Positions 16,784 through 25,499 of a stretch of 64,000 nt of DNA are shown piece by piece. The stretch lies in contig JAHECY010000001.1 in the NCBI GenBank assembly GCA_024641505.1, forward strand, positions 1 through 64,000, written 5' to 3'. The DNA is from Gammaproteobacteria bacterium. Its GTDB lineage: Bacteria; Pseudomonadota; Gammaproteobacteria; SG8-11. A model generated the notes under the pieces. The model was not told the origin of the DNA and made no database searches. It was given only the letters and a program-made list of their open reading frames with translations. The stretch's first letter is position 1, and every line of letters begins with the position of its first letter. The translations under genes and the position numbers were made by a program.

Positions 16784-17680
16784 ATGCCAGCCAAACCCAT
16801 CATCACTTTTTTTCCGGTCGTGTGTTTGCTTTACTCGGCCACGCTGTGGGGGGTGATCTGGTACCCCCTAAGACTTCTGGAGCATGGGGGCATGACGGGT
16901 ATCTGGTCGACCCTGGTGATGTATTTGGCGTCGTTGTGCCTGGGACTGGTGCTGTCGGCGCGCCATTTGGGTGAGTTTGGCCGGCGCCCCTGGATGCTGT
17001 TGTGGATGGCGATCAGCTCAGGTTGGACCAATGTGGCGTTTGTGCTGGCGGTGCTCGATGGTAATGTGGTGCGGGTGTTGTTGCTCTTCTATTTGTCGCC
17101 CCTGTGGGCGGTATTGTTTGGATGGCTATTTCTGAAGGAGCAGATTACTCCGGGTTTTTGGGGAATCATTGCGCTGGCGCTGGTGGGAGCGCTGGTGATG
17201 TTGTGGGCGCCGGATCTGGGATATCCCTGGCCCCAGAGTGGTCCGGATTGGCTTGCCATCAGCTCCGGGTTTGCCTTTGCGCTTTCCAATGTTCTGATTC
17301 GTCAGATGCAGGACATTTCCATTTGGACAAAAACCAACGTCTCCTGGGTGGGAGTGGTGCTGGTGGCCTTGATGTTTATCCTGCTGCAAGCGGAAACACC
17401 ACCACAAGTCAGCGGCAGTCTCTGGTGGGGAGCTGGCGTTTTAGGCATCTTTGGCACCTTTTCCATGACGTTGGCTGTACAATACGGGGTTACCCATATG
17501 CCCATACACCGGTCCGCCGTGATCTTGCTGTTCGAGCTGGTGGCAGGAGCATTATCCTCGCAGTTGCTGACCGATGAGATGGTTTTGCCCCGGGAATGGT
17601 TGGGGGGGGGCTTGATCATGGGGGCCGCTTATCTTTCTGCCTATGCACAAGTGAAATCTGATGCCCGAGTCGCGCCCTAA
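16784..17680 (+). CDS. EamA/DMT-family inner-membrane transporter
   Basis: This 298-residue protein has about ten hydrophobic segments arranged as two EamA repeats, for example FFPVVCLLYSATLWGVIWYPL at the start and FGTFSMTLAVQYGVTHMPIHR in the second half, where proline and glycine positions fit the drug/metabolite transporter superfamily. The ATG at 16784 gives the natural first helix; longer frames upstream run back over the dapC region. The ribosome site is weak. The substrate cannot be inferred. Its last 20 bases overlap the VOC gene. Confidence 0.88.
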   Translation: MPAKPIITFFPVVCLLYSATLWGVIWYPLRLLEHGGMTGIWSTLVMYLASLCLGLVLSARHLGEFGRRPWMLLWMAISSGWTNVAFVLAVLDGNVVRVLLLFYLSPLWAVLFGWLFLKEQITPGFWGIIALALVGALVMLWAPDLGYPWPQSGPDWLAISSGFAFALSNVLIRQMQDISIWTKTNVSWVGVVLVALMFILLQAETPPQVSGSLWWGAGVLGIFGTFSMTLAVQYGVTHMPIHRSAVILLFELVAGALSSQLLTDEMVLPREWLGGGLIMGAAYLSAYAQVKSDARVAP

Positions 17681-18038
17681 GAACCTGCTTCATGTGAGTG
17701 TCTTGACCGCCGATCTCGCGCGGTCGCTGCAGTTTTATCATAATTTGCTGGGGCTTGATATCATCACAGAACGGCCGGATTTAGGTTATCCCGGTGCCTG
17801 GTTGCGTCTGGACAACGGTGAAATTCACTTGCTTCAGTTGGATAATCCGGATCCCCGCCATGGTCGTCCTGACCATGGCGGCAGAGATCGACATTTTGCA
17901 CTCAGTGTTAGCAACTTTCCGGCCCTTAAAGCTAAATTGAATGACCATAGCGTCCGTTATACTGAAAGTAAATCTGGACGTTTGGCCTTATTCGTACGTG
18001 ATCCGGATGGGAATGCTGTCGAGCTTATTGGGGAATAA
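17661..18038 (+). CDS. VOC-family (glyoxalase/dioxygenase fold) protein
   Basis: This 125-residue single VOC module opens with LLHVSVLTADLARSLQFYHNLLGLDII and ends with VRDPDGNAVELIGE. Candidate metal ligands are the His in LLHVSV, the Glu in GEIHLL, the His in RHFALSV and the final Glu, as in glyoxalase I-like proteins. The substrate is unknown. The start overlaps the end of the EamA gene by 20 bases in another frame, implying coupled translation. The HDOD gene follows 10 bases after its stop. Confidence 0.87.
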   Translation: MPESRPKNLLHVSVLTADLARSLQFYHNLLGLDIITERPDLGYPGAWLRLDNGEIHLLQLDNPDPRHGRPDHGGRDRHFALSVSNFPALKAKLNDHSVRYTESKSGRLALFVRDPDGNAVELIGE

Positions 18039-18048
18039 AGGATAAACC

Positions 18049-18882
18049 GTGATTAAGGTGAGCATCGAACATCTCGGAGCACCTACATTATCCGGAGAGT
18101 CAATGCGGGTACTGCAATTGTTGGGTTCCCGTAATCTGAATTTCGCGGATCTCGCGTCCGCGTTAGAGCAAGACCCCAAGATGGCTATGGCCATGTTGCG
18201 CTATGCTAATTCTCCCATGTACCGGCGTGGCAAGGAAATCGGAAACGTCAGAGAAGCGTTGAATCTGCTGGGCGTGACCAATGTACGCCTGGCGGTAATT
18301 AGCAACTCGTTACGCAGTTTTACCCTGAATTGCGAAAAGGAAGCTTGTGTTTATCTTAACCACTATTGCATGTCGGTAGCGACCCTGTCCCGGCAATTGG
18401 CGATACGCTGTTGTGATGGTCAGGAAGAAGACGTGGAGCTCACCGCCATGATGAGCGGCATGGAATCCATGGTATTGGCCAATAACTTTCCCGGTGAATA
18501 TTCCGTATTGTTCGAGGATGCGAAAAATAAGCTGGGCAGCTTGAAGCAGTTGGAAGAGACGTATTTTATTATTGAACAGGTGAAGTTTGCCGCCTGGTTG
18601 GCGCGTCACATGCGGTTAACGCCGCTCATGGCCCAGGTATTGGTCAATCTCAAGCAGCGCACCCCGATCCGGGAGTTAAAGACCACTATTGACTATTACA
18701 GTGGGGTGATCCGCTTAGCGCAGGCGATTATCCAGGACGACCATCTTGACGGTTATGATCTCCTCGTCAACTCGATTCCGGAAACGCTCGGCCAATTGCA
18801 GGAGCTTTTTATGTTAACAAGCGCGGATATAGTTGCCATAAAAGGCAGTTGTAAGCAGATAGTCAACGCTATTCACGTCTAA
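18049..18882 (+). CDS. HDOD-domain protein
   Basis: This 277-residue protein begins at GTG 18049. The HDOD core spans about residues 15-215 (LLGSRNLNFADLASALEQDPKMAMAMLRYANSP, then IGNVREALNLLGVTNVRLAVISNSLRS). HDOD modules are HD-related but lack catalytic metal residues and act as regulatory scaffolds in signalling. No GGDEF, EAL or PilZ module is attached. A stand-alone HDOD near two PilZ proteins fits a cyclic-di-GMP or motility theme, but this link is inference. Confidence 0.88.
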   Translation: MIKVSIEHLGAPTLSGESMRVLQLLGSRNLNFADLASALEQDPKMAMAMLRYANSPMYRRGKEIGNVREALNLLGVTNVRLAVISNSLRSFTLNCEKEACVYLNHYCMSVATLSRQLAIRCCDGQEEDVELTAMMSGMESMVLANNFPGEYSVLFEDAKNKLGSLKQLEETYFIIEQVKFAAWLARHMRLTPLMAQVLVNLKQRTPIRELKTTIDYYSGVIRLAQAIIQDDHLDGYDLLVNSIPETLGQLQELFMLTSADIVAIKGSCKQIVNAIHV

Positions 18883-19024
18883 ACGGCGAGTCGGTCACGG
18901 CCACAGTTACCCATCGTGCTTCTTTCGTCACCACCTCATCACGGTTATCGCTCCGAACCAAGGCCCCATCCGGCTATCCACAATTCCCTCTTGCGGAGTA
19001 TCGAAGGCGAGGGTATTGTTGCGC

Positions 19025-19040
19025 ATTAGTATATGCTAAT
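19025..19040. promoter_or_regulatory. Palindromic ArsR-like operator candidate
   Basis: The perfect palindrome ATTAG-TATATG-CTAAT ends 37 bases upstream of the DUF2892 start codon. It overlaps the only sensible promoter space (TTGTTG at 19016-19021 and TATGCT or TAATAT near 19032-19042). Regulators of the ArsR family often bind such A/T-rich palindromes upstream of YgaP/DUF2892 genes. No regulator gene is adjacent. Confidence 0.4.
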
Positions 19041-19077
19041 ATGCCGGGGGTGCCTGGCGCACAATGGAGGGTAGAGA

Positions 19078-19287
19078 ATGAATAAAAATATGGGTGTCAT
19101 TGATAGAACCATCCGCATTGCGGTGGCGCTGGTGTGCTTTGGTCTGATCGCAATGAATGTCGTGACTGGCACGTTGGCCATTATCCTGGGGATTCTGGGT
19201 GTGGTCTTTATTCTCACCAGCTTGATCAGTTGGTGTCCGCTGTATGCACCGTTCAAACTGTCCACGTGCAAGACCAAACAAGTCTGA
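19078..19287 (+). CDS. DUF2892 (YgaP-type) small membrane protein
   Basis: This 69-residue protein has two predicted transmembrane helices (IRIAVALVCFGLIAMNVV and LAIILGILGVVFILTSLISW) and the DUF2892 signature MNKNMGVIDRTIRIAV...WCPLYAPF. This domain is fused to a rhodanese in YgaP, which handles sulfane sulfur; here it stands alone. One Cys lies after the second helix (SWCPLY) and one in the tail (STCKTK). A GGAGGG lies seven to ten bases before the ATG. A strong bidirectional terminator separates it from cysB. Confidence 0.9.
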   Translation: MNKNMGVIDRTIRIAVALVCFGLIAMNVVTGTLAIILGILGVVFILTSLISWCPLYAPFKLSTCKTKQV

Positions 19288-19311
19288 ACAGGTAGCTCGC
19301 ATGTTATAGCA

Positions 19312-19348
19312 AAACCCCGATAACCGGCAGGTACCGGTATCGGGGTTT
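19312..19348. terminator. Strong bidirectional terminator
   Basis: AAACCCCGAT and ATCGGGGTTT form a long GC-rich stem, extended by ACCGG/CCGGT with one bulge, around a short loop. It is flanked by A on one side and T on the other. It sits between the convergent DUF2892 and cysB genes and can serve both. Confidence 0.85.
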
Positions 19349-19358
19349 GGTGTGAATA

Positions 19359-20285
19359 TCACAGATAGTTGTTGGTTTCGATGTCCACTTTTTCCCGGTT
19401 CAGGTGTGGCGCAAACTGCTCGATGAAGGCGTACATATAGCTGCGCAGGTATTTACCTTTCTGGATACCGATATAGGTCGTGCTTTTCTCGAACAGGTGT
19501 CCGGCGTCGCGCGCGCGTAACTGGGTATCCCGCTCTTCGTCGTAGGCCATTTTCGCCAGGATACCAATACCCAGTCCCAGTTCCACATAAGTCTTGATCA
19601 CGTCGGAATCCATGGCGGTCAGCGCCATTTTTGTGGCCAGACCTCGGTCACTGAAGGCTTTGTTGATGACCGAGCGGCCCGCAGATGCGTAATCGTAGGT
19701 GATCAACGGGAATTCCGCAATTTTCTCCAGCGTCAAACTGCTTTCGCTTAAAATTGGATGTGACACGGGTGCAATCACGCAGAATTCCCAATTGAAACAG
19801 GGCAGGGTAACGATGGAATGGGGTAATTGTCCGGTTTCGCTGGTAATCGCGATATCCGCGACGCCAGTGGTGACCATTTCGGCGACCTGCACCTGATCAC
19901 CCTGATGGATACGCAGACGTACATCAGGATAAATCTCTTTGAATGCCTTGATCGTCGTCGGTAATACATACCGTGTCTGGGTATGAGTCGTAGCAATGGA
20001 GAAGGTGCCACTGTCTTCTTGCGAGAACTCTCCACCTACTTGTCTGATATCCTCGATCTCGCGCAATACCCGTTCCGCCATTTCGATGATGCGTTTACCG
20101 GGTTGGGTAATTCCCACCAGGCGTTTACCGTTGCGTTCAAAGATCTTTACGTTGAGCTCTTCTTCCAGCAGGCGAACCTGGGTACTGATACCCGGCTGGG
20201 CGGTATGCAAGATCTCCGCAACTGTGGAGACATTCAGGCCGCGGCGAGCAACTTCACAGATGTATTGCAGCTGTCTTAATTTCAT
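19359..20285 (-). CDS. cysB: LysR-type regulator CysB
   Basis: This 308-residue regulator has the CysB/Cbl N-terminal helix-turn-helix (MKLRQLQYICEVARRGLNVSTVAEILHTAQPGISTQVRLLEEELN) and the effector domain with the TTHTQTRYVLP motif that binds N-acetylserine or sulfate. In enterobacteria CysB activates sulfur assimilation genes when sulfur is limiting. It is slightly shorter than the 324-residue E. coli protein, mostly at the C-terminus. It is a single gene. Upstream lies a 377-base gap. Cbl is an alternative name for the paralogue, but CysB is the usual single copy in non-enteric gammaproteobacteria. Confidence 0.92.
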   Translation of the reverse strand: MKLRQLQYICEVARRGLNVSTVAEILHTAQPGISTQVRLLEEELNVKIFERNGKRLVGITQPGKRIIEMAERVLREIEDIRQVGGEFSQEDSGTFSIATTHTQTRYVLPTTIKAFKEIYPDVRLRIHQGDQVQVAEMVTTGVADIAITSETGQLPHSIVTLPCFNWEFCVIAPVSHPILSESSLTLEKIAEFPLITYDYASAGRSVINKAFSDRGLATKMALTAMDSDVIKTYVELGLGIGILAKMAYDEERDTQLRARDAGHLFEKSTTYIGIQKGKYLRSYMYAFIEQFAPHLNREKVDIETNNYL

Positions 20286-20662
20286 GTTCCGGCTCTTGTT
20301 GTTCTGGAAATAAAGGATTCGAGACCGGTTACGTCGTTATAACCCCCGGCCATATCAATATTTCGGTTGCATGGCCAACATCTTGAGGGTGAAGGCACAT
20401 CTAAATTCTATTTTTGTATATATTTTGGAGGGAGGCTCGACCTTGAACCGGTGGGTAATGAGGTTTAGAAATGCTCTAAATATCTGTTTTTGTTCATTAT
20501 AAATATCCAAGGCGTGATTTCTCCGCTCCCCGGCGCGCACCGGGCGTTGGTGCGGGAAATGCGTTAACTGATTATAATTATGTAAGAAATATGGTTATAC
20601 GGCGTGCTGTGGGGTTATCACGGGAACGGGAATCCACGATTTATGTGATGGCGGAGTCGTGA
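20286..20662. other. Intergenic region between cysB and glnD
   Basis: These 377 bases contain no convincing gene. An AT-rich part (about 20400-20520) probably holds the leftward cysB promoter. A small inverted repeat CGCACC-7-GGTGCG (20536-20554) may end glnD transcription, but it lacks a T-run. A 61-codon frame on the - strand has no ribosome site and no known match. Confidence 0.5.
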
Positions 20663-23350
20663 TCAGGGGGGCGGGGGTGCGTCGCTGCGCAGTCGGTCTT
20701 TGATATGGTATTGCAAGCATGACACGGTATCGGTATCGGTCACGGGGGTGTCGGTACTGCTCATGATAAAAAATATGTCTTCCGCCCGCTCACCAATCGT
20801 GGATATCTTGGCATTACGCAGACTTACGCCACAGTGCAGGAATACTTGGCTCAGGGTTGCCAGTAACCCGGGACGGTCAGCCGCGATGACCTCAAGCACC
20901 GTATGCCGCTGTTTAGGGTCGTCGAAGAATCGTACTTGGGTGGGGATGTCAAAATGTTTCAGGCGCCGCGGTATATACCGTTGCCGGGAAGATTGTGCGG
21001 TTTCTTGCTGGTAAATGCTTTGATATAAAGCGGCGATAATTTCCTGTACGCGGCTCGTTCCCGCAATCGGTTCGCCGGACTGTTCAAAAATAATAAAACT
21101 ATCCAACGTGCGATCGTTCTCGGTGGTGATAACCCTGGCATCGACGATGGTAAGCCCTAACCGGTCAAGAATGGCCGTGGCATTGGCAAACAGATTGAGG
21201 CGATTATGGGCAAAAATGAATATTTCGGTGGCCCCCGCATGGCTTTCCGGGAGCGGAGCATTGAGAATCAGTGGCAGCTGGTCGACACCATGCTGCAGGA
21301 TGGTTTGGGTATGCCAGGCGACGCGTTCCGCGGAATAACGCAGGAAATAGTCGTCGGGAAAGGTATTCCAGAGTTCGGCGACAGTCGCCATGTTCAACTG
21401 TGGAGTGTCTCGCAGCAGCAGCCTGTGAGCGCTTTCCTGTGTACTTTCAATCCATTCCCGTTGATCCGGCATATTGCCGATACCGCGACGCAAGGCGTGA
21501 CTGGCGGCATAATACAGCTCTTTTAACAGTGCGTCCTTCCAACTGTTCCACAAGTCCGGATTGGTGGCGCGAATATCCGCCACCGTTAACAGATAGAGGT
21601 AATCCAGGCGGGATTGATTGCCCACGGTGCTGGCGAATTCATTGACCACGTCAACGTCACTAATGTCCTTGCGCTGCGCGGTTACCGACATCAACAAGTG
21701 ATTGCGCACCAGCCAGGACACCAATTTGGCGTCATATTCACTGAGGCCGTGGTTGCGACTGAATTCCTCGGCGTCCAGTGAACCCAGTTCGGAGTGATCG
21801 CCACCCCGGCCCTTGGCGACATCATGAAACAGCGCCGCCAGCAGCAGTAATTCCTGTTTGGCGATGGTGCGAATAATCAGGCTGCACATGGGGAATTCAT
21901 CATAGAACCGATCCACGGTAAAGCGGCGCAGGTTGCGTACCACGAACAGGGTGTGTTCATCCACTGTGAAGTGGTGGAACAAGTCGTATTGCATCTGGCC
22001 GGATATGTTGCCGAATACCGGCAGATAAGCGGCGAGGATGCCATAGCGGTTCATGCGTCGCAGTTCGTGGGTGACGCCATGAGGCTGGCGCAATAATTCG
22101 ATAAACAGGCTGCGGCAACGCAAATCCGCGCGAAACTCGTAATTGATAAGGTGCCGGTGATTGCGGATGGCGCGGATGGTGCTTGCCCGCACGCCCTTGA
22201 TTTCCGGGTGCTGAGCGATCACCAGGAAAATTTCCAGCAAAGAGAATGGATAGTGGGCGAACACCTTGTCATACGTGGTTTCAATGTAGCCGTTGTGCAG
22301 TTGAAATCGTTTGTTGAGCGGTTGAATATTTTCCGCTTCGTCACGCAACAGTATTTCTTCTTCGAATAACTGCAACAGCATTTCATTGAGCCGCGCCAGT
22401 TCCATGATGGTGCGGTAATACCGTTTCATGAAATGCTCGACGCCAAGCCGTGCGTCATCATCCTGAAAACCGAATTGGCGCGCCAGGGTCCGTTGGAAAT
22501 CGAACAACAAGCGGTCTTCCTTGCGCCCGGTAATGACGTGCAGGCCGAAACGTACGCGCCACAGAAAATCCTGACCCGCCGCCAGACTTTCATATTCGGC
22601 TTCCGTGAGGAAACCGTGGTGCACCAGATCGTGCAGATTGTGCGTACCAAAATGGCGCTTCGCTACCCAGTCAATGACCTGGATGTCGCGCAAGCCGCCG
22701 GGACCGTCCTTGACGTTCGGTTCCAGATTGTATGCAGTGTCATGGAAGCGTCCGTGACGTGCGTGTTGTTCCTGGCGTTTGGCGGTAAAAAATTCCCGGC
22801 TGGACCACATGAATTCACGGTCCGTGGCGCGCAACATGTCATTTAACATGTTACGGTTACCCGCCAGGTAGCGGCTTTCCAGAATATTGGTGGCGATGGT
22901 GATATCGCTTTTGGCGGCGGCGATGCTTTCGGTTACGGTGCGTACCGCGTGACCGACGTCCAGTCCGATGTCCCAGAGCAGGGTGACAAACTGTGCGATC
23001 GCTTGACTGGTCTTTTGGGATTGCTGGTCGGGGAGCAGGATCAGTAAGTCGATATCGGAGGCGGGATGCAGTTCCCCGCGTCCGTATCCGCCAACTGCCA
23101 GCAGGGTGCAATCGGCGTCGGCGGCGAAATGCTGAAATAAACGTATCAGAATCTGGTCGACGTGCCAGGCGCGCATGTATACCAGCAGGCGCGGGTCAGC
23201 GCCCACGTTGAAGCGGCTTCGTAACAGCTCTCGACCCGCTTTTAAATTCTCGCGGTACAAATTGAGAAGATCGGCGGTCGGCGCCTGCTTGTCATCGAAT
23301 TTTGCGGGGTCGAATAATTCCTGGTCCAGTGTGGTTAGCATCGTTGTCAA
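20663..23350 (-). CDS. glnD: Bifunctional [protein-PII] uridylyltransferase/uridylyl-removing enzyme
   Basis: GlnD senses glutamine and uridylylates or deuridylylates PII proteins. At 895 residues it has normal length. Domains in order: nucleotidyltransferase with GGYGRGELHPASDIDLLIL (about 84-102), the helical GlnE/GlnD-type linker, an HD hydrolase with LFHDVAKGRGGDHSELG (about 505-520), and two C-terminal ACT domains (about 710-790 and 825-890; ITTENDRTLDSF and VIAADRPGLLATLSQVF). Both catalytic sites look intact. It overlaps the map gene by four bases, so the two are translationally coupled, as in many gammaproteobacteria. Confidence 0.96.
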   Translation of the reverse strand: MTTMLTTLDQELFDPAKFDDKQAPTADLLNLYRENLKAGRELLRSRFNVGADPRLLVYMRAWHVDQILIRLFQHFAADADCTLLAVGGYGRGELHPASDIDLLILLPDQQSQKTSQAIAQFVTLLWDIGLDVGHAVRTVTESIAAAKSDITIATNILESRYLAGNRNMLNDMLRATDREFMWSSREFFTAKRQEQHARHGRFHDTAYNLEPNVKDGPGGLRDIQVIDWVAKRHFGTHNLHDLVHHGFLTEAEYESLAAGQDFLWRVRFGLHVITGRKEDRLLFDFQRTLARQFGFQDDDARLGVEHFMKRYYRTIMELARLNEMLLQLFEEEILLRDEAENIQPLNKRFQLHNGYIETTYDKVFAHYPFSLLEIFLVIAQHPEIKGVRASTIRAIRNHRHLINYEFRADLRCRSLFIELLRQPHGVTHELRRMNRYGILAAYLPVFGNISGQMQYDLFHHFTVDEHTLFVVRNLRRFTVDRFYDEFPMCSLIIRTIAKQELLLLAALFHDVAKGRGGDHSELGSLDAEEFSRNHGLSEYDAKLVSWLVRNHLLMSVTAQRKDISDVDVVNEFASTVGNQSRLDYLYLLTVADIRATNPDLWNSWKDALLKELYYAASHALRRGIGNMPDQREWIESTQESAHRLLLRDTPQLNMATVAELWNTFPDDYFLRYSAERVAWHTQTILQHGVDQLPLILNAPLPESHAGATEIFIFAHNRLNLFANATAILDRLGLTIVDARVITTENDRTLDSFIIFEQSGEPIAGTSRVQEIIAALYQSIYQQETAQSSRQRYIPRRLKHFDIPTQVRFFDDPKQRHTVLEVIAADRPGLLATLSQVFLHCGVSLRNAKISTIGERAEDIFFIMSSTDTPVTDTDTVSCLQYHIKDRLRSDAPPPP

Positions 23351-24117
23351 CCAAAGTTTTCTTCGGGGCGCAGCGTCAGTACCTCATAACCGTTGTTGGT
23401 CACCAGTATGGTGTGCTCCCACTGTGCGGAAAGACTTCGGTCCTTGGTGACCACGGTCCAGCCATCGGGCAGTAATTTCACCTGGCGCTTGCCGGCGTTG
23501 ATCATGGGTTCGATGGTGAATATCATGCCGGGCTCCAGCACCAGTCCGGTACCCTGCACGCCGTAGTGCAGGACCTGGGGATCTTCGTGGAAATTGACGC
23601 CAATGCCATGCCCGCAGTATTCTCTTACCACCGAATAGTTGTGTGTTTCCGCGTGTTTCTGGATTACATAACCTATGTCGCCAAGACACGCACCCGGTTT
23701 CACGGTCCTAATTCCGAGATACAGACATTCCTGCGCGATTTCCGTCAGGCGTCGTGCCAGGATGGAAGGGGTGCCGACGCAGAACATCTTGCTGGTATCG
23801 CCATGGTAGCCGTCCTTAATGACGGTAATGTCGACGTTGATGATGTCGCCATCTTTCAGAATCTTGTCACCGGGAATGCCGTGGCAGACCTGGTGATTCA
23901 GAGAAGTACAGATGGACTTAGGGAAGCCGTGATAGTTCAAGGGGGCGGGAATAGCGTGTTGATCCTGGGTAATATAGTCGTGGCAGATGCGGTCCAATTC
24001 CTGGGTACTGATCCCGGCCTTGACATGGGGTTCCACCATGGTGAGAACTTCGGCGGCCAGACGACCGGCGACCCGCATTTTCGAGATTTCGGTTTCGTTT
24101 TTGATCGTGACTGTCAT
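23347..24117 (-). CDS. map: Type I methionine aminopeptidase
   Basis: This 256-residue enzyme removes the N-terminal methionine from nascent proteins. The dinuclear metal ligands are all visible: the two Asp in VDITVIKDGYHGD, His in CGHGIG, Glu in FTIEPM and Glu in QWEHTILV; the substrate-site His is in NHQVCHG. The start gives MTVTIKNETEISKMRVAGRL, a typical N-terminus. The gene is divergent from rpsB, sharing a ~290-base control region, and its stop overlaps the glnD start by four bases. Confidence 0.97.
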   Translation of the reverse strand: MTVTIKNETEISKMRVAGRLAAEVLTMVEPHVKAGISTQELDRICHDYITQDQHAIPAPLNYHGFPKSICTSLNHQVCHGIPGDKILKDGDIINVDITVIKDGYHGDTSKMFCVGTPSILARRLTEIAQECLYLGIRTVKPGACLGDIGYVIQKHAETHNYSVVREYCGHGIGVNFHEDPQVLHYGVQGTGLVLEPGMIFTIEPMINAGKRQVKLLPDGWTVVTKDRSLSAQWEHTILVTNNGYEVLTLRPEENFG

Positions 24118-24214
24118 TGTACCTTCAATGTTAACCTATTGTAATGTATATTAATTATTTGAGAATCCACGATTTGGTTGCGGCGCTCCGAGGCGTCGTC
24201 TCCAAGGGGATGCG

Positions 24215-24243
24215 TTGTAGTATCAGGTCATTTATGGTATAAA
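24215..24243 (+). promoter_or_regulatory. Probable rpsB promoter
   Basis: TTGTAG (24215-24220) and TATAAA (24238-24243) are separated by exactly 17 bases and followed by a GC-rich GCGCGCCC discriminator, as expected for growth-rate-controlled ribosomal promoters. Transcription would start near 24250, leaving a leader of about 155 bases before rpsB. Confidence 0.65.
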
Positions 24244-24249
24244 GCGCGC

Positions 24250-24406
24250 CCATGTCGTTGCGCATTTTTACATCTGCGACGATGGGATTTTACCTTAATA
24301 ATTAGCGACACACATACACTGTAACCGCAATTCCGGGTGCCCTATTGTAAAAAAGGGTTGGAGCCGCGGGGTGTATGGAGGCTTAACCCGAACTAGGAGA
24401 GTTACC
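24250..24406 (+). promoter_or_regulatory. rpsB leader, possible S2 autoregulatory element
   Basis: This untranslated leader contains GGGTGCCC, GGGTTGGAGCCGCGGGG and GGAGGCTTAACCC, which can pair through GGGTT/AACCC to form a closed structure before the AGGAGAG ribosome site. In E. coli, S2 represses rpsB-tsf through its leader. The position and the GGTTGGAGCC...GGAGGC layout suggest a similar element, but the fold was not computed. Confidence 0.4.
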
Positions 24407-25396
24407 ATGTCTACAATCAGCATGCGTGATATGCTGGAAGCTGGTGTGCATTTCGGCCACCAGACCCGTTTCTGGAATCCCAAAATGGCGCCGTATATTT
24501 TTGGCGACCGTAACAAGATTCATATCATCAATCTTGAACATACCGTATCCCTATACCAGGAAGCGCTCAATTTTATCGGCGGCGTCGCGGCGCGCCGGGG
24601 ACGCATTCTGTTTGTCGGCACCAAGCGTGCGGCACGTCAGGTAATTCGCGAGGAAGCGCAGCGCTGTGGCATGCCGTTCGTGGATCACCGCTGGTTGGGT
24701 GGCATGTTGACCAACTTCCGCACCGTTAAGCAGTCCATTCAACGCCTGAAAGAGCTGGAAGCCATGCACCAGGATGGCCGTTTTGAGCGTTTGAGCAAAA
24801 AAGAAGGGCTGATGATGCAGCGTGAAATGGACAAGCTCGAACGTAGCTTGTCCGGCATCAAGGATATGCCCGGATTACCCCAGGCCTTGTTTGTGATTGA
24901 CGTCGGTCATGAGCGCATTGCCATCAACGAAGCCCGTAAACTGCGTATACCCGTGATCGCCGTGGTTGATACCAACAACAGCCCCGAGGGCGTGGATTAT
25001 GTGATTCCAGGCAACGATGACGCGATTCGTGCTATCCGTCTCTATGCCCAAGGCGTGGCGGAAGCCGTATCAACCGGTCGGGCTACCGTTGCGCATCTGG
25101 GTGGCTCTGCTGAAGACGAATTCGTGGAACTGGACGAATCCGGCGGCATCGCCGGCGGTGAAGCCGTTCCCACGGGTCGCAAGGCGCCGAAAAAGGTTGC
25201 GCGCGCCGCGATTGTTGCGGACGATGAAGAAGGTGATGACGGCGCTGATGCCGGCGTCGAGGGTGAAGATGCCGTCGCCGCGGCGTCAGGCGACGACACC
25301 GACGCTGACGCGTCCAAGAAAACAACGGTAAAGAAAGCGGCCGTCAAGAAAACCGCGGTCAAGAAAAAGGCCGTTAAGAAGAAAGCATCGGATTGA
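24407..25396 (+). CDS. rpsB: 30S ribosomal protein S2 with an unusual C-terminal tail
   Basis: S2 assembles late into the small subunit head. The start ATG 24407 ([27 protein letters not shown]) has AGGAG upstream. The core (about residues 1-235) is standard: [32 protein letters not shown] and [20 protein letters not shown]. The protein is 329 residues against about 240 for E. coli. The extra ~85 residues form first an acidic patch (DDEEGDD...[12 protein letters not shown]) and then a lysine/alanine tail of KKxAV repeats ending KKKASD. The reading frame is clean, so this is a real extension. It is followed by a hairpin and then tsf. Confidence 0.96.
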   Translation: MSTISMRDMLEAGVHFGHQTRFWNPKMAPYIFGDRNKIHIINLEHTVSLYQEALNFIGGVAARRGRILFVGTKRAARQVIREEAQRCGMPFVDHRWLGGMLTNFRTVKQSIQRLKELEAMHQDGRFERLSKKEGLMMQREMDKLERSLSGIKDMPGLPQALFVIDVGHERIAINEARKLRIPVIAVVDTNNSPEGVDYVIPGNDDAIRAIRLYAQGVAEAVSTGRATVAHLGGSAEDEFVELDESGGIAGGEAVPTGRKAPKKVARAAIVADDEEGDDGADAGVEGEDAVAAASGDDTDADASKKTTVKKAAVKKTAVKKKAVKKKASD

Positions 25397-25417
25397 TACC
25401 GGAATTCTTCCAAGAGA

Positions 25418-25442
25418 ACCGTGGCTGCAATCCAGCCACGGT
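25418..25442 (+). terminator. rpsB-tsf intergenic hairpin (attenuator-like)
   Basis: ACCGTGGCTG (25418-25427) and CAGCCACGGT (25433-25442) make a perfect 10-base stem with a 5-base loop. No T-run follows, so it should cause at most partial termination or processing. E. coli has a comparable structure between the same two genes. Confidence 0.65.
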
Positions 25443-25499
25443 GTTCCAGTGTACCAATCTGCTGCTACAGTAGAAGTAACGAATAAGGGTGACTGAGTC

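Noticed and set aside
20355-20540. 61-codon frame between cysB and glnD
   Set aside because: No ribosome site, no known family, and it runs through the likely cysB promoter region.
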